DNA of 64,000 bases. Source: Bradyrhizobium diazoefficiens (GTDB taxonomy: Bacteria; Pseudomonadota; Alphaproteobacteria; Rhizobiales; Xanthobacteraceae). The notes beneath the pieces are model-generated. The model made no database searches and had not been told where the DNA came from. It worked only from the letters and a program-made list of their open reading frames with translations. A program made the position numbers and the translations under genes. Numbering within the stretch: the stretch's first letter is position 1; each line of letters begins with the position of its first letter. Below are positions 40,283 through 49,843 of the stretch, one piece after another. Location: NCBI RefSeq assembly GCF_016612535.1, contig NZ_JAENXS010000004.1, positions 62,001 to 126,000 on the forward strand. The letters run 5' to 3'.

Positions 40283-41278
40283 TTAGCTAACCCGGGTGCT
40301 GATACCGAGCCGACTGAGCAGGTTCGCATCGTGCTCGCGCTGCGGGTTCTTCGTAGTCAGCAATACGTCACCGATGAAGATCGAGTTCGCGCCCGCCAGG
40401 AAGCATAACGCCTGGAGTTCATCCGACATGTATTGACGACCGGCGGATAACCGCACCACGGCGCGGGGCATCAAGATGCGAGCGACTGCAATTAGTCTCA
40501 CCACCTCGATCGGGTCGGGACGTTCCGCCGTTTCCACGACTGGAACTCCGTTGACCTCGTTCCACAGATTGATCGGCACACTCTCGGGATGAACTGGGAG
40601 ATTGGCGAGGAGCACGAGCATGCCAAGGCGATCTTCGACCCGCTCGCCCATCCCGATGATTCCGCCGGAACAGACTTTGATGCCGTGACGCCGTACATGC
40701 GCCAGCGTGTCAATACGGTCCTGCAACGTGCGGGTGGTAATGATCTTGACGTAGAACTCGGGCGAGGTGTCGACATTATGATTGTAGAAGTCGAGTCCAG
40801 CGGCGCAGAGCCGTTCTGCCTGTTCAGGCGTCAGCATGCCCAGCGTGACGCATGTTTCCATGCCGAGTTCCTTCACCGCACTGACCATGTCGCAGACCCG
40901 ATTGAGATCGGGGTCCTTCGGGCTCCGCCAGGCAGCCGCCATGCAGAAGCGGGTCGCGCCAGCATCCTTGGCGCGATTCGCGGCGGCGATGACATCGGCC
41001 TGATCCATCAGCCGCGTTGCCTTGAGACCGGTGTCGTAATGCGCGCTTTGGGAGCAATATCCGCAATCTTCGGGACACCCGCCGGTCTTGATACTGAGCA
41101 GGCTCGCGAGCTCGACTATGTTGGGGTCGAAATTGCTGCGATGAATGCTATGGGCTCGAAAGACCAGGTCTGCAAAGGGCAGTCCATGTAGAGCTTCGGC
41201 TTCCGTACGGGTCCAGTCGCGACGGACCTGCTGTTCCTGACTGACTTTGCCCCGAAGGGGCTCTTGATGGCCGCTCAT
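40283..41278 (-). CDS. bioB: Biotin synthase
   Basis: A 331-residue radical-SAM enzyme inserting sulfur into dethiobiotin. The cluster motif is [16 protein letters not shown] (CxxxCxxC), followed by RFCMAAAWR and [12 protein letters not shown]. The start [10 protein letters not shown] is chosen because it overlaps by ATGA the end of a short upstream frame; the frame is open another 26 codons. It is the first recognised enzyme gene of the bio-panD operon, divergent from the ScfR-type regulator. Confidence 0.95.
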   Translation of the reverse strand: MSGHQEPLRGKVSQEQQVRRDWTRTEAEALHGLPFADLVFRAHSIHRSNFDPNIVELASLLSIKTGGCPEDCGYCSQSAHYDTGLKATRLMDQADVIAAANRAKDAGATRFCMAAAWRSPKDPDLNRVCDMVSAVKELGMETCVTLGMLTPEQAERLCAAGLDFYNHNVDTSPEFYVKIITTRTLQDRIDTLAHVRRHGIKVCSGGIIGMGERVEDRLGMLVLLANLPVHPESVPINLWNEVNGVPVVETAERPDPIEVVRLIAVARILMPRAVVRLSAGRQYMSDELQALCFLAGANSIFIGDVLLTTKNPQREHDANLLSRLGISTRVS

Positions 41279-41493
41279 CGCATGTCGCTTACGATGTTTG
41301 CGCCGCGCGGACGCGGGCGAGCGGAGAGCGTGGCATGCGACTTCGCAGTGGGCCATTGCCCGAGCGTGGTCACGGCGTCAGTGTCCAGAAGCTGCTCCTT
41401 GAGGATGATGATATCGGCCGAGACCTTCCCTGCGACCTCTCCCGACGGGATAGGGGGCTGCAAAGGAGAAACTCGGAACTGGTCCTGCCACAT
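41275..41493 (-). CDS. Small hypothetical protein coupled to bioB
   Basis: A 72-residue frame whose TGA overlaps the bioB ATG as ATGA. That overlap and a protein-like composition ([20 protein letters not shown]) suggest a genuine small gene or a leader peptide at the head of the bio operon. No family is recognised and the ribosome site is weak. Confidence 0.4.
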   Translation of the reverse strand: MWQDQFRVSPLQPPIPSGEVAGKVSADIIILKEQLLDTDAVTTLGQWPTAKSHATLSARPRPRGANIVSDMR

Positions 41494-41587
41494 CTTTGCG
41501 CCCTAGTTGAATTTATGCCAATTTAGCTAATCCACCCGCGCAAGGGGAGCGCCAAAAATGCTTATTGTTGCTGATTTATCTTTTGAG

Positions 41588-41630
41588 CTTGCGAAGATTG
41601 CAAATCCATGAAGTTGCGAAAGATCTTTGC
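41588..41630. promoter_or_regulatory. Cluster of TTGCRAA half-sites over the regulator start
   Basis: Four related half-sites occur in about 40 bases: TTGCGAA, TTGCAAA, TTGCGAA and CTTTGCA. From memory, the motif of PccR is a doubled TTTGCAAA. The spacing here (9, 16 and 13 bases between centres) differs from the published 12, so this is only a candidate autoregulatory site. Confidence 0.3.
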
Positions 41631-43035
41631 AGGCGACCGACTGCGGCGGCTCCGGGAACAGCGCGGGACAACGCAAGCGGCGTTAGCCAACGCACTCGAA
41701 ATCTCGCCAGCTTATCTTAGCCAGATCGAGGCGGATCAAAGACCGATCACGCGCAAGCTTCTGATGCGATTGGGGGAGTTGTACCGCCTGGACGTAAACT
41801 ATTTCGCCGACGATGATGATCTGCGGCTCGCGAATGAATTGCGAGAAAGCGCGAGCGATCCATTGTTCGGTGCCGCCGTTTCGGGAGAGGAGGCCAGCGC
41901 TGCCGTCCGGGTCGCGCCTGAGATCGCACAGCGCTTCCTGCATCTCTACCGGGCCTATCTGGCACTGGAGGAAGAACACCGCTCGCTTCAGACGCTCATC
42001 GTGCATGACGACATGGGAGCTGCGAGTCGCTTTCCATACGATGAGGTCCGAGACTGGGTGCAATCGAAGCGAAATCATTTCGATGTACTCGATCGCGCGG
42101 CCGAAAGACTTGCAGCCGCCAGGAGCTTTAGTCCCGAAAACCGCGGCGAAGACTTTGTCAGGTACCTACGCGATGCGCATCAGATCAAAGTAGAGCATGC
42201 ACCTGAAGCGCTCGATATGGGCATGATTTGGCGACTCGATCGCAATTCCCGGACGCTATTCCTCTCGGAGGATGCGCCGACGGAGAGCCGCCTGTTCTGG
42301 ATCGCGCATGTAATCGGTCTCCTTGAGGAAGGGGAAGCCATTGAGCGGCAGGTCAGGCAGGCTCGCTTGAGCAACGACGAAGCTGCCTCGCTGGCACGCG
42401 TCGCTCTCGCCAACTACTATGCGGGTGCAATCATTATGCCCTATGAGCCCTTCCTTCACGCCGCGCGGGACGCGCGATACGACGTCGAACGCCTCCAGCG
42501 CCGCTTTGGAGCGAGCTTCGAACAAGTTTGCCATCGCTTGAGCACCTTACAACGTCGAGCCTCGCCGGGCATTCCGTTCTATTTTCTGAAGATCGACATC
42601 GCCGGAAACGTGCTGAAGCGCAGCAGTGCCACGCGCTTCCAATTCGCCCGCTTTGGAGGCCCCTGCCCGCTCTGGAACGTCCACCAATCGTTCTCGCAAC
42701 CGGGCCGCATTTTGGTGCAGCTCGCAGCCACGCCTGATGGGACCACCTATCTATGTATCGCGCGCACCGTTGGCCTTTCTGCCGGCTCGTACCTAAGTCG
42801 CCCTCGCGCGGTCGCGGTCGGACTAGGCTGTGAGATCGCTTATGCCAGCCAGACGGTGTATTCAAAAGGTATCGATCTGGAAGACGTAGAGGCTTCGGAT
42901 CCTATCGGGCCCGGCTGCCGCGCTTGCGAACGGACAGACTGTCGACACCGCGCACTACCGCCTATCGGACGAGCTCTTGATGTTGGCACTGCAGAAAGGG
43001 GTGTCGTACCGTATCGAATTGAGACGAAGAGATAG
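41608..43035 (+). CDS. XRE/ScfR-family regulator (PccR/RamB-like)
   Basis: A 475-residue regulator. Residues 10-65 form an XRE helix-turn-helix (LRRLREQRGTTQAALANALE, SPAYLSQIEADQRPIT). The middle is the IrrE/M78-like region without an obvious zinc motif (WIAHVIGLLEEGEA), and the C terminus carries a Cys set (GPGCRACERTDCRHR). This is the short-chain-fatty-acyl-CoA regulator family; in Rhodobacter PccR controls propionyl-CoA assimilation. It is divergent from bio-panD, with pcc/mut genes beyond. TTGCRAA half-sites surround its own start codon (41588-41630). Confidence 0.85.
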   Translation: MKLRKIFAGDRLRRLREQRGTTQAALANALEISPAYLSQIEADQRPITRKLLMRLGELYRLDVNYFADDDDLRLANELRESASDPLFGAAVSGEEASAAVRVAPEIAQRFLHLYRAYLALEEEHRSLQTLIVHDDMGAASRFPYDEVRDWVQSKRNHFDVLDRAAERLAAARSFSPENRGEDFVRYLRDAHQIKVEHAPEALDMGMIWRLDRNSRTLFLSEDAPTESRLFWIAHVIGLLEEGEAIERQVRQARLSNDEAASLARVALANYYAGAIIMPYEPFLHAARDARYDVERLQRRFGASFEQVCHRLSTLQRRASPGIPFYFLKIDIAGNVLKRSSATRFQFARFGGPCPLWNVHQSFSQPGRILVQLAATPDGTTYLCIARTVGLSAGSYLSRPRAVAVGLGCEIAYASQTVYSKGIDLEDVEASDPIGPGCRACERTDCRHRALPPIGRALDVGTAERGVVPYRIETKR

Positions 43036-43044
43036 AGTGATTCT

Positions 43045-43085
43045 CTCGGCCCTGTAGGGCCGAGCTTCCGGCCTCCGTAGGCCGG
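43045..43085 (+). terminator. Tandem hairpins after the ScfR-type regulator gene
   Basis: Two perfect hairpins follow the stop by 10 bases: CTCGGCCC-TGTA-GGGCCGAG and CCGGCC-N6-GGCCGG. No strong T-run follows, but location and stability suit a terminator. Confidence 0.5.
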
Positions 43086-43326
43086 TGATACATCAAAACC
43101 AAACGCGCCGTCGACGGGCCCTGAAAAAGGGGCTAAATACTGCCCACCGAAGTGAAGTTGTTGTACAAGCTCGAGATCAAGCGAACGTTGGCTCGATCCG
43201 CATGTCTCCTATGCGACCGAACATCGCTACCACATCCGGCTTGTGTTCAGTGGCCTCGTCATGAATGTCGATGACAGGCTTCTCCCCTGCCACGCCGGCC
43301 ACTATGGAGCGGCTGAACCATACCAC

Positions 43327-43359
43327 TAAAAAATGGGCCACTCCTTCCGGAGTGGCCCA
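43327..43359 (-). terminator. Strong rho-independent terminator, minus strand
   Basis: A perfect 11-bp stem (TGGGCCACTCC / GGAGTGGCCCA) with a 4-base loop is followed on the minus strand by TTTTTTAG. It would stop transcripts coming from the DeoR gene (44.7-43.9 kb) or from the decayed SDR piece at 43.5 kb. An open frame crossing it (43177-43467) is therefore not believed to be a gene. Confidence 0.7.
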
Positions 43360-43504
43360 ACCCAAGTCAGGGAGGAAACGTCCCAGTGGGACCTCTGTGA
43401 TCAGGCCACCGCCAAAGTGGGAGCCATAAGCTCTCAGCATCAACCTACAGTCGAGCCGGCCTGACAAACGCTATATCGATCTCTTGCCGCTTCGCTACGT
43501 CATC

Positions 43505-43605
43505 ATAGGTTCGAGTACGGGCGCGCTATCGGAACGTCCACTTCCCTAAAACCGACTTTCTTGTCGTCATACATCGTCTCGTCTTCCGCGGAACAAGCGC
43601 GGTTA
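43505..43605 (-). pseudogene. Fragment of a short-chain dehydrogenase
   Basis: The minus strand reads CSAEDETMYDDKKVGFREVD, matching HSAEDARMYDDPKVDFVDLD of the intact SDR at 49.8-50.6 kb. The region farther upstream, around 43.68-43.72 kb (ACATTTTATTGACCGACTTTCGTCA), also resembles the SDR promoter region near 50.71-50.75 kb. Only this piece remains. Confidence 0.65.
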
Positions 43606-43863
43606 GGATGAAGTACGGTTTGCGGAGTGTGACCTTTTTGGGTGGACTTTCCTTTCCAGGGGAAACTTTGATTGACACCCAACATTTTATTGACCGACTT
43701 TCGTCAATTGTCAAGCGAGGCCTGATTGAAGCCGGCGCGCTCGCAAACAAAGGCCATCCGCCATGTCGTTGCGAGAAGGCATCTTGCTAAAAGGCGTTTG
43801 AACCGGACCGGTCCGAGATCTACCTCAACACAACGAGGCTGCGACTTGAGAAAACTTGGAATG

Positions 43864-44658
43864 CTAGTCGGCGTTTTGGTCCACCAACAAGGCCGGTGCA
43901 TTCACCACCGAGATCTCAGCGTTGGCTGCCAGGATGGTCGCTGATAATCGCGAATCTGGTTTGGTATCGGTGACTAGATATAGACCCCTTTTCCAGGCGC
44001 TAACGAGCGAAAGAGCTCGGTGATTGAATTTGCTTCGATCGGCAAGAATCAGGGAACGTGAAGCGTGCTGAATCATGGCTGCAAATACTTGGGCAGCTGC
44101 TGGCATAGCGTCGCTAAGACCGCTGTTATCAACGCCGGATGCGCCAAGAATGGCCGTCGGCACCCGATAACGTTGTATTGCTTCAAGCGTGTCTGGGCCG
44201 TGGACAAGCCCCTCGCGACCATCGAAATAGCCCGGGAGCATAATCACCTGAATTAGGGGATTCACCGCTAACTCTGCTGCAATGCCATAGCAAGGCGTGA
44301 CGACGACTAGGTTGCGGGAAATTCCTCGAAGCGCCGTCGCAAAGTGCAGACAGGTCGCTCCGCCGCCGATGAGGAGGCTTTCGGAATCCTCGATCATGGT
44401 TAGTGCCAGCCGAGCAATTGCTCGGCGTTCATGAATCATGATTTTGAGGCGCTCGACCAGTGCGGGCTCGGCTACTGGATTGCGAACGGCTCCGCCATAA
44501 GTCCGTTTGAGTGCTCCCGCTTGTTCCAGCTCAAACAAATCGCGTCGGATTGTTTCGGTTGAAACTTTCAGAAGATTTGCGAGTTCGTTCACCCGCAGGG
44601 CGGGATCATCGTCTAACGCCGCGCGAATCTTGTTCTGTCTGGTTGCTTTTTTTTGCAT
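43864..44658 (-). CDS. DeoR-family transcriptional regulator
   Basis: A 264-residue regulator starting MQKKATRQNKIRAALDDDPA; the frame is open 24 codons further upstream, so the start is uncertain. The N-terminal helix-turn-helix is RVNELANLLKVSTETIRRDL and the C-terminal sugar-phosphate-sensing domain shows LLIGGGATCLHFATAL and GASGVDNSGLSD. It precedes the Liv transporter genes on the same strand but is separated from them by the direction of their operon, and an inverted repeat lies just upstream. It likely senses a phosphorylated intermediate and controls this catabolic set. Confidence 0.88.
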   Translation of the reverse strand: MQKKATRQNKIRAALDDDPALRVNELANLLKVSTETIRRDLFELEQAGALKRTYGGAVRNPVAEPALVERLKIMIHERRAIARLALTMIEDSESLLIGGGATCLHFATALRGISRNLVVVTPCYGIAAELAVNPLIQVIMLPGYFDGREGLVHGPDTLEAIQRYRVPTAILGASGVDNSGLSDAMPAAAQVFAAMIQHASRSLILADRSKFNHRALSLVSAWKRGLYLVTDTKPDSRLSATILAANAEISVVNAPALLVDQNAD

Positions 44659-44732
44659 GGAAGTTGGCTGTGACGACCCGCCGCGAAGGACTCTGGCCCC
44701 AGTCATAGTGACTAGAAATAAAATGATCAACT

Positions 44733-44749
44733 TGCAACCTCATAGTTGC
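44733..44749. promoter_or_regulatory. Inverted-repeat operator candidate TGCAAC-N6-GTTGC
   Basis: The repeat lies immediately upstream of the DeoR reading frame and matches the one before the BMC operon (26892-26910), with a spacer shorter by one base. A shared DeoR operator would link the two regions. Confidence 0.45.
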
Positions 44750-44913
44750 CCTATCCAACATTAATGGTTATCTCGGGGCGCCGTGGCGAGAAGGATCGGT
44801 TGATCGTCCGGCATCCAGACCTCCCCTTAGTCAGCAATCTCCGGGGCCACTCTCCTCGAGTAGCGACGGCGCTTCCCTGATGTCGACAGACAACTCGTCG
44901 ACGGAGCCGGCGA

Positions 44914-45936
44914 TCATCTGACCTTGTCTCTCATCAACTTCGCCGTCGCCGTCCACCGACGAGCCCGGTGAAGCGCCCCCGCCAACCCTCCAGGCATCAG
45001 TACTGTCGCTCCGGCAATTATGACTCCGAGACCGAAAGTCCGGAACTCACCTGCCTCGCGCATCAACTCATCCGCGCCAACCAGGACAACAGTGCCAAGA
45101 AGTGGTCCCCAAAACGTGCCGACGCCGCCGATCACCACGATCGCAATGATAAACATTAGCTGGGGCAATTGAAGTATGGTGGGCCCGATCACCTGAAAAT
45201 GCGCAGCGTAAACGCCACCCGCGAGCCCGCTAAAGAAGGCAGAAATTCCAAATACTAAAAGCTGCACCCGGAAGCGGTTGATGCCCCGAGCGGCCGCATA
45301 ACCCGGATTGTCTCGAATCGCCCGGAACGTGAGCCCGGCAGGCCCGTTCAAGATCATCCAGGTGGCAATCATGGTGACCACAAGCAGTGCGCAAACAATA
45401 AAATAATTGCCGATGATCCAATCGCCCCGCAGCCACGCCCGTGTGCCTAGATCTCCGAACCGGGAGAAGCCGGCTGCGCCACCGGTGAATTGGCGGCAGA
45501 CACTGCCGACCCTCACAAAGCACTCCGCATCCGTCACGATCAGCAGATACATGACCTGCGTGACGGCAAGCGTTAGCAAGGCGACATAGACGCCAGAAAG
45601 CCGCAAGCAGGCCAGTCCGAGCAATATTGAAAATACCGCGGCGATCAATGCAGCAGGAATGAGCGCGGCCCACACTGACCAACCAAAAAAGAAACACAGC
45701 ATTGCTGTAGCATAGCCGCCCATCGCAAAGATAGCGATCGGAGCCAATGAGAATATTCCCGCAAAGCCAAAGACCAAGTTCCATTGCGAAGCGATGCACG
45801 CATAGAACAGCGCTAGTATGACTTGCCCGAGAATATAGCGGCTATCGATCAAGAAGGGCAAAGCGATCGCCATAGCGACAAGCGCGATGGCAACGATGGC
45901 GTCCATTCGATTTTCGTTGTCGAGCAACCATGTCAT
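44914..45936 (-). CDS. livM: Branched-chain amino acid-type ABC permease (LivM)
   Basis: A 340-residue inner-membrane protein with about ten hydrophobic segments; LVFGFAGIFSLAPIAIFAMG and LTFRAIRDNPGYAAARGINR (the coupling loop) are LivM hallmarks. It is the last gene of the five-gene importer on this strand. Liv-type systems import branched-chain and other neutral amino acids, including threonine, so threonine uptake is a reasonable guess given the threonine dehydrogenase nearby. Confidence 0.9.
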   Translation of the reverse strand: MTWLLDNENRMDAIVAIALVAMAIALPFLIDSRYILGQVILALFYACIASQWNLVFGFAGIFSLAPIAIFAMGGYATAMLCFFFGWSVWAALIPAALIAAVFSILLGLACLRLSGVYVALLTLAVTQVMYLLIVTDAECFVRVGSVCRQFTGGAAGFSRFGDLGTRAWLRGDWIIGNYFIVCALLVVTMIATWMILNGPAGLTFRAIRDNPGYAAARGINRFRVQLLVFGISAFFSGLAGGVYAAHFQVIGPTILQLPQLMFIIAIVVIGGVGTFWGPLLGTVVLVGADELMREAGEFRTFGLGVIIAGATVLMPGGLAGALHRARRWTATAKLMRDKVR

Positions 45937-45964
45937 GTATCGTTACCGGTTTGGAGCAGGCCGA

Positions 45965-46849
45965 CTAAAGTCGCCGTATCTGAGCGTTACCAAGCAGACC
46001 GGTCGGCCGCCAAATGAGGACGCAGACGACTACGGATAGAAGGATGGGAAATCCCCAACGCGCGCCCAGCGCATACTCGGTCCACGCTTCGAGGAGAGCG
46101 AGACCGAAAGAGACGATCACCGCACCGAGCACGTTGCCCAGGCCGGCGACGACACACATAATAAATGCCTTAAGCATCGGGTCACCGCCAAGCGAGGGCG
46201 ACAGTTGGGTCATCGTCGAGAGAAGCAAACCGCAACCAGCAGCAATCAAGCCGGAAAGCATCAAGACCACAAGGTAGACGCGATCAACAGCAACGCCCAT
46301 CAGGCGCGCAGCGTCTCGGCTTTGCGAAGTGGCACGAATCGCTCGCCCCATTCGGGTCCGTGCCAAGAGCAGCGCAACCGACACCATAGCCAAAATTGCT
46401 GCGACGAATATCGACAGGTTTTGCCACGGGACGACAAGGGCGCTCCACGAAGCAGATCCGTCGATGGATACTGGCTGCTTGAGAGGCTGACCACCGAACA
46501 GCAGCAGGATTCCGTTCTCAACTGCAATTGCAACTCCAACGGTCGCTATCATCACGTTGGTTTCAAAATCCACCTTGTCTTGGCGCAGTACGTTGCGCAC
46601 CACTACAATGTAGAGGAGGCCTCCGGCCATTGCCCCCGCCAAGAGCGAGGTAGCCACGCCGGCCCATACTGGGAGCCCCTTCACTGAGATTGCGTAGTAA
46701 GCCGTGTAGCCACCAAGCGTCAGAAGAGCTCCATGAGCCATATTCAGGACGCCCAGCGCGCCCCATATGAGCGAGAGACCTATGGTCGCAATCGCATAGA
46801 GCGCGCCGACGGTCAGACCTGCGACCAGAATGGAGTAGAAGGTATTCAA
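45965..46849 (-). CDS. livH: Branched-chain amino acid-type ABC permease (LivH)
   Basis: A 294-residue inner-membrane protein beginning at TTG (read NTFYSILVAGLTVGALYAIA) right behind a G-run in the end of livF, which acts as ribosome site. The frame extends 60 codons upstream inside livF, which is not believed. Motifs GLSLIWGALGVLNMAHGALL and RAIRATSQSRDAARLMGVAV are typical of LivH. Confidence 0.88.
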   Translation of the reverse strand: MNTFYSILVAGLTVGALYAIATIGLSLIWGALGVLNMAHGALLTLGGYTAYYAISVKGLPVWAGVATSLLAGAMAGGLLYIVVVRNVLRQDKVDFETNVMIATVGVAIAVENGILLLFGGQPLKQPVSIDGSASWSALVVPWQNLSIFVAAILAMVSVALLLARTRMGRAIRATSQSRDAARLMGVAVDRVYLVVLMLSGLIAAGCGLLLSTMTQLSPSLGGDPMLKAFIMCVVAGLGNVLGAVIVSFGLALLEAWTEYALGARWGFPILLSVVVCVLIWRPTGLLGNAQIRRL

Positions 46850-46853
46850 GGCG

Positions 46854-47564
46854 TCAGCCCCCCAGGTAGGCCATGATGAGTTCGTCGCTCGCCAACAGCT
46901 CGTTGGGTGGGCCTGACCAGACGAACTCGCCGTTATCGAGCAAATAGAGCCGATCGGAGATGTCTGCCACGCGAGCGGGATTCTCTTCGACGAGCAGGAT
47001 CGTGCGACCGGCGCGGCCAAGAGCCGCAATCACCGCATAGATCTGTTCGATGACCAGCGGCGCAAGTCCGAGCGACGGCTCGTCAATCAGCATGATCCGC
47101 GCGTCCATCATCAGGCCGCGCCCGATACCAACCATTCGCCGCTCCCCGCCTGACAGCGTCGATACGTTTTGGTCACGCCGCTCCGCAAGTTTCGGCAGGA
47201 GCGCATAAACTGCATCGAGCCGTCGCGCGACTTCCGCCCTGTCGCGGGAGAGATAGGCTCCCATCAGGAGGTTTTCGCGCACGGTCATGCCCGAAAAGAG
47301 CATGTCGCCCTGCGGCACGTGAGCGATACCGCGGGCAGCCGTCAGGTGAACATGCCGATCAACCGGAGTCCCATCTAGATATATTTCTCCTTCGCGTCGC
47401 GGAACCAGGCCCGATATGGCTCGGAGCAACGTGGACTTGCCATGTCCATTGGGACCAACAACGGTCACCAGTTCTCCGGCAGCAATGGTCAACGACAAAC
47501 CATGCAGCACCTCAATCCCCTCGTAACCTGCTCGTACAGAGCTCAGCTCAAGCACTGGTGTCAT
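46854..47564 (-). CDS. livF: Liv-type ABC transporter ATPase (LivF)
   Basis: A 236-residue ATPase with Walker A GPNGHGKSTLLRAI, signature LSGGERRMVGIGRGL, and Walker B IMLIDEPSLGLAP. It overlaps livG by 4 bases upstream and is 4 bases from livH. It pairs with LivG to drive import. Confidence 0.93.
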   Translation of the reverse strand: MTPVLELSSVRAGYEGIEVLHGLSLTIAAGELVTVVGPNGHGKSTLLRAISGLVPRREGEIYLDGTPVDRHVHLTAARGIAHVPQGDMLFSGMTVRENLLMGAYLSRDRAEVARRLDAVYALLPKLAERRDQNVSTLSGGERRMVGIGRGLMMDARIMLIDEPSLGLAPLVIEQIYAVIAALGRAGRTILLVEENPARVADISDRLYLLDNGEFVWSGPPNELLASDELIMAYLGG

Positions 47565-48361
47565 AGCTCTTTCCCAATACCGCCGGCAAAATACCGTTTC
47601 AGACGATCCTTGGCGCCGTGCCCGAGATAGACCTCGACGACTCTGTCATCTTCCGCGACCTGTTCAGGACGACCTTCGAACAACAGACTGCCATGGTGCA
47701 TGATCAATACGCGGCTCGAAAGCGCGATCAGGAAGCGCATGACGTGCTCGATGAGCACGATGGTCAAGCCCCCTGCGCTGAGCTTACGCATCAGATCGAT
47801 GATGGAATCGATCTCATGCGCGTTAAGTCCACCGACCGGCTCATCCAGAAACAACATCTTCGGGGCAGTCGCCATAGCACCGGCGATCATGAGGCGCTTG
47901 CGGTCGAACACAGGAAGCTCACCAACAAGCATTCCGGCCTTGCTGCTGAGCCCGACCAACTCCAGCGCCTCGCTCGCTGCGCGGCGCGTATTTGTTCCCA
48001 CTTTCAGGCCAGGAAAAAGCCTTCGCTCGCGGCCAAAGTAGGCGCCGATCTCTACGTTTTCCCGGACGGTCATATGGTCGAATGCGGCATTGAGCTGGAA
48101 CGTGCGGGCCGCACCGAGTTGGCATATGCGATCGGCCGTGACACGGGAGATATCTTGCTCGTCGAAGACTATTCGGCCAGCGCTGGCCGGCGTTATTCCG
48201 GTAATGACATCGAACAGCGTCGTCTTGCCGGCTCCATTAGGCCCGCCAATTCCCAGGATCTCGCCTCGTTTGACTGCGATCGAGATATTGTCCACCGCAA
48301 CAAGCGAGCCAAAACGTCGCGTCACGCCTTCACAAACTAAAAGAGATTGCGTGTCTTGCAT
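47561..48361 (-). CDS. livG: Liv-type ABC transporter ATPase (LivG)
   Basis: A 266-residue ATPase with Walker A GGPNGAGKTTLFDVI and Walker B MLFLDEPVGGLNAHE. The usual LSGGQ/YGQQR signature before Walker B is replaced by GELPVFDRKRLMIAGAM, an atypical C-loop seen in some LivG-like proteins. The C-terminal VVEVYLGHG is as expected. It overlaps livF. Confidence 0.9.
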   Translation of the reverse strand: MQDTQSLLVCEGVTRRFGSLVAVDNISIAVKRGEILGIGGPNGAGKTTLFDVITGITPASAGRIVFDEQDISRVTADRICQLGAARTFQLNAAFDHMTVRENVEIGAYFGRERRLFPGLKVGTNTRRAASEALELVGLSSKAGMLVGELPVFDRKRLMIAGAMATAPKMLFLDEPVGGLNAHEIDSIIDLMRKLSAGGLTIVLIEHVMRFLIALSSRVLIMHHGSLLFEGRPEQVAEDDRVVEVYLGHGAKDRLKRYFAGGIGKEL

Positions 48362-48432
48362 AGCTTCCGCTCTCTCCGGTTGGCGACAGACGCGACGTTC
48401 TGGTTAAGGGCCGAGGCTTCGACCGGCGCCTC

Positions 48433-49722
48433 TCAGGTCAGCCACGGCGGCAACTTGAAAGGATCGGTTGCGTAAAGTGCCGGGGCAATCAATCGTGGCT
48501 CCGTGCGATAGTCCTGATGCTGCAAGAACTGGTGCGGCAGCCCCAATGAAGGATCCTTGATCTGTGTGGGATAGCTGAAGGCTACCTGACCAGCCGGGTC
48601 GAAGTGGAATGCGCCGCTGACGCCACGATAGACTAGCTTGCGCAGTGCGGCAGCAACTTTGCGCGCTTGGCTACCATCGGAGGGTTTGCCGGGACCTCCC
48701 GCGGTGGCAGCCGCCACTGCATACATCCACAGCGCATCGTAAGTTTGAGCTCCGGTGAGCCACGCCGCCGTTTTACCGAACTTGGCTTTGTATTTGTCGC
48801 GGAAACCACTTGCAAACTCGTCCGGAAGACCGCCGATGACCGTAGAATAGATGACGCCGTTGACCGCCGAGCCGCCGATCTCCCGAAATACTGGCAGCGA
48901 AGGACCGTATTGCATGTAGATCAAACTTTGCGTCGGACGCGTTAGAAACTGCGTCATGAACTGAGCGAGATCCTGCGCAAGAAAGTGCGTTATCAGAATT
49001 GCTGCGGGTGGATCCTCCCGCAGCTTGGCAAGCACCGGTCCCCATTGGTTTGTCGGAAACGGCACCGTTTCATAGAGCGATACATTCCATCCATGTTCGG
49101 CCGCCTTGTCTCGGATTGCGTTGCCGATGACGATGGAGTATTCAACCGCCGACGCTACGATTGCGATTTTCTTGTTGGCCGGCTTCCATTGGCCGGAAGC
49201 GACGAGGGAATTGAGAAACCCGAGACAGCCAGGCCCATACCAGTATTCTGCCGGGTCGGTCTGAAAACCACCGTAGAATCGCTTGGGGTCGGTCTTGAAT
49301 TTCTCCTGGTGTGCAATCTGCGTGTTGTTGTGCATCACGATAACGTCGTTGTCTGCAGCAACATCGAGCTCCACCATGTTGGCGCCCAGATTGTAGCCGT
49401 TGACGATCGCTGGCGTTTTGTATCGATCAATGAGGCGCTGCATAGCTTGGCCGACGAGATCAGCCCCCATGTCGCGCGTATCTTCAATGTGTATCTCGAC
49501 CGGACGCCCGAGGATTCCGCCCGACGCATTGATTTCTTCGGCGGCCAACTGAAGGCCGTTCTTGAACTCGACACCGTCGCCCGCGGCTGCGCCGGACATT
49601 GGCAGCGCTGACCCGATTGGAATTGGCGCTGCATTTTGGCTTTGTGCACTGCTCGCGTTAAGACCTGCGACCGCCGCAACACCCAGTGTGGCAGCACTGG
49701 AGAGAAACTGTCGTCTCTTCAT
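48433..49722 (-). CDS. Liv-type ABC substrate-binding protein, Tat-type signal
   Basis: A 429-residue periplasmic binding protein of the LivK/amide-binding (Peripla_BP_6) type. The N terminus MKRRQFLSSAATLGVAAVAG has twin Arg before a hydrophobic core and ends at SSAQSQ, suggesting export by Tat. The mature part shows IPIGSALPMSGAAAGDGVEF and SGGILGRPVEIHIEDT. It heads the importer gene set. Ligand unknown; an amino acid or amide is likely. Confidence 0.9.
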   Translation of the reverse strand: MKRRQFLSSAATLGVAAVAGLNASSAQSQNAAPIPIGSALPMSGAAAGDGVEFKNGLQLAAEEINASGGILGRPVEIHIEDTRDMGADLVGQAMQRLIDRYKTPAIVNGYNLGANMVELDVAADNDVIVMHNNTQIAHQEKFKTDPKRFYGGFQTDPAEYWYGPGCLGFLNSLVASGQWKPANKKIAIVASAVEYSIVIGNAIRDKAAEHGWNVSLYETVPFPTNQWGPVLAKLREDPPAAILITHFLAQDLAQFMTQFLTRPTQSLIYMQYGPSLPVFREIGGSAVNGVIYSTVIGGLPDEFASGFRDKYKAKFGKTAAWLTGAQTYDALWMYAVAAATAGGPGKPSDGSQARKVAAALRKLVYRGVSGAFHFDPAGQVAFSYPTQIKDPSLGLPHQFLQHQDYRTEPRLIAPALYATDPFKLPPWLT

Positions 49723-49843
49723 TTTAGAGCTCCGTTTAGTTGCGAGGATGGTTTGAGATTACGCATTGCTTTTGACGCGCGTCGCCAACTCCGCAGACGG
49801 AGCGGACTCAACGGGCGACGCATTTCTCATTTGCGGCGTGCGG

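Noticed and set aside
43177..43467. Minus-strand open frame of 96 codons
   Set aside because: It runs straight through a perfect rho-independent terminator with a T-tract, and has no recognised domain.
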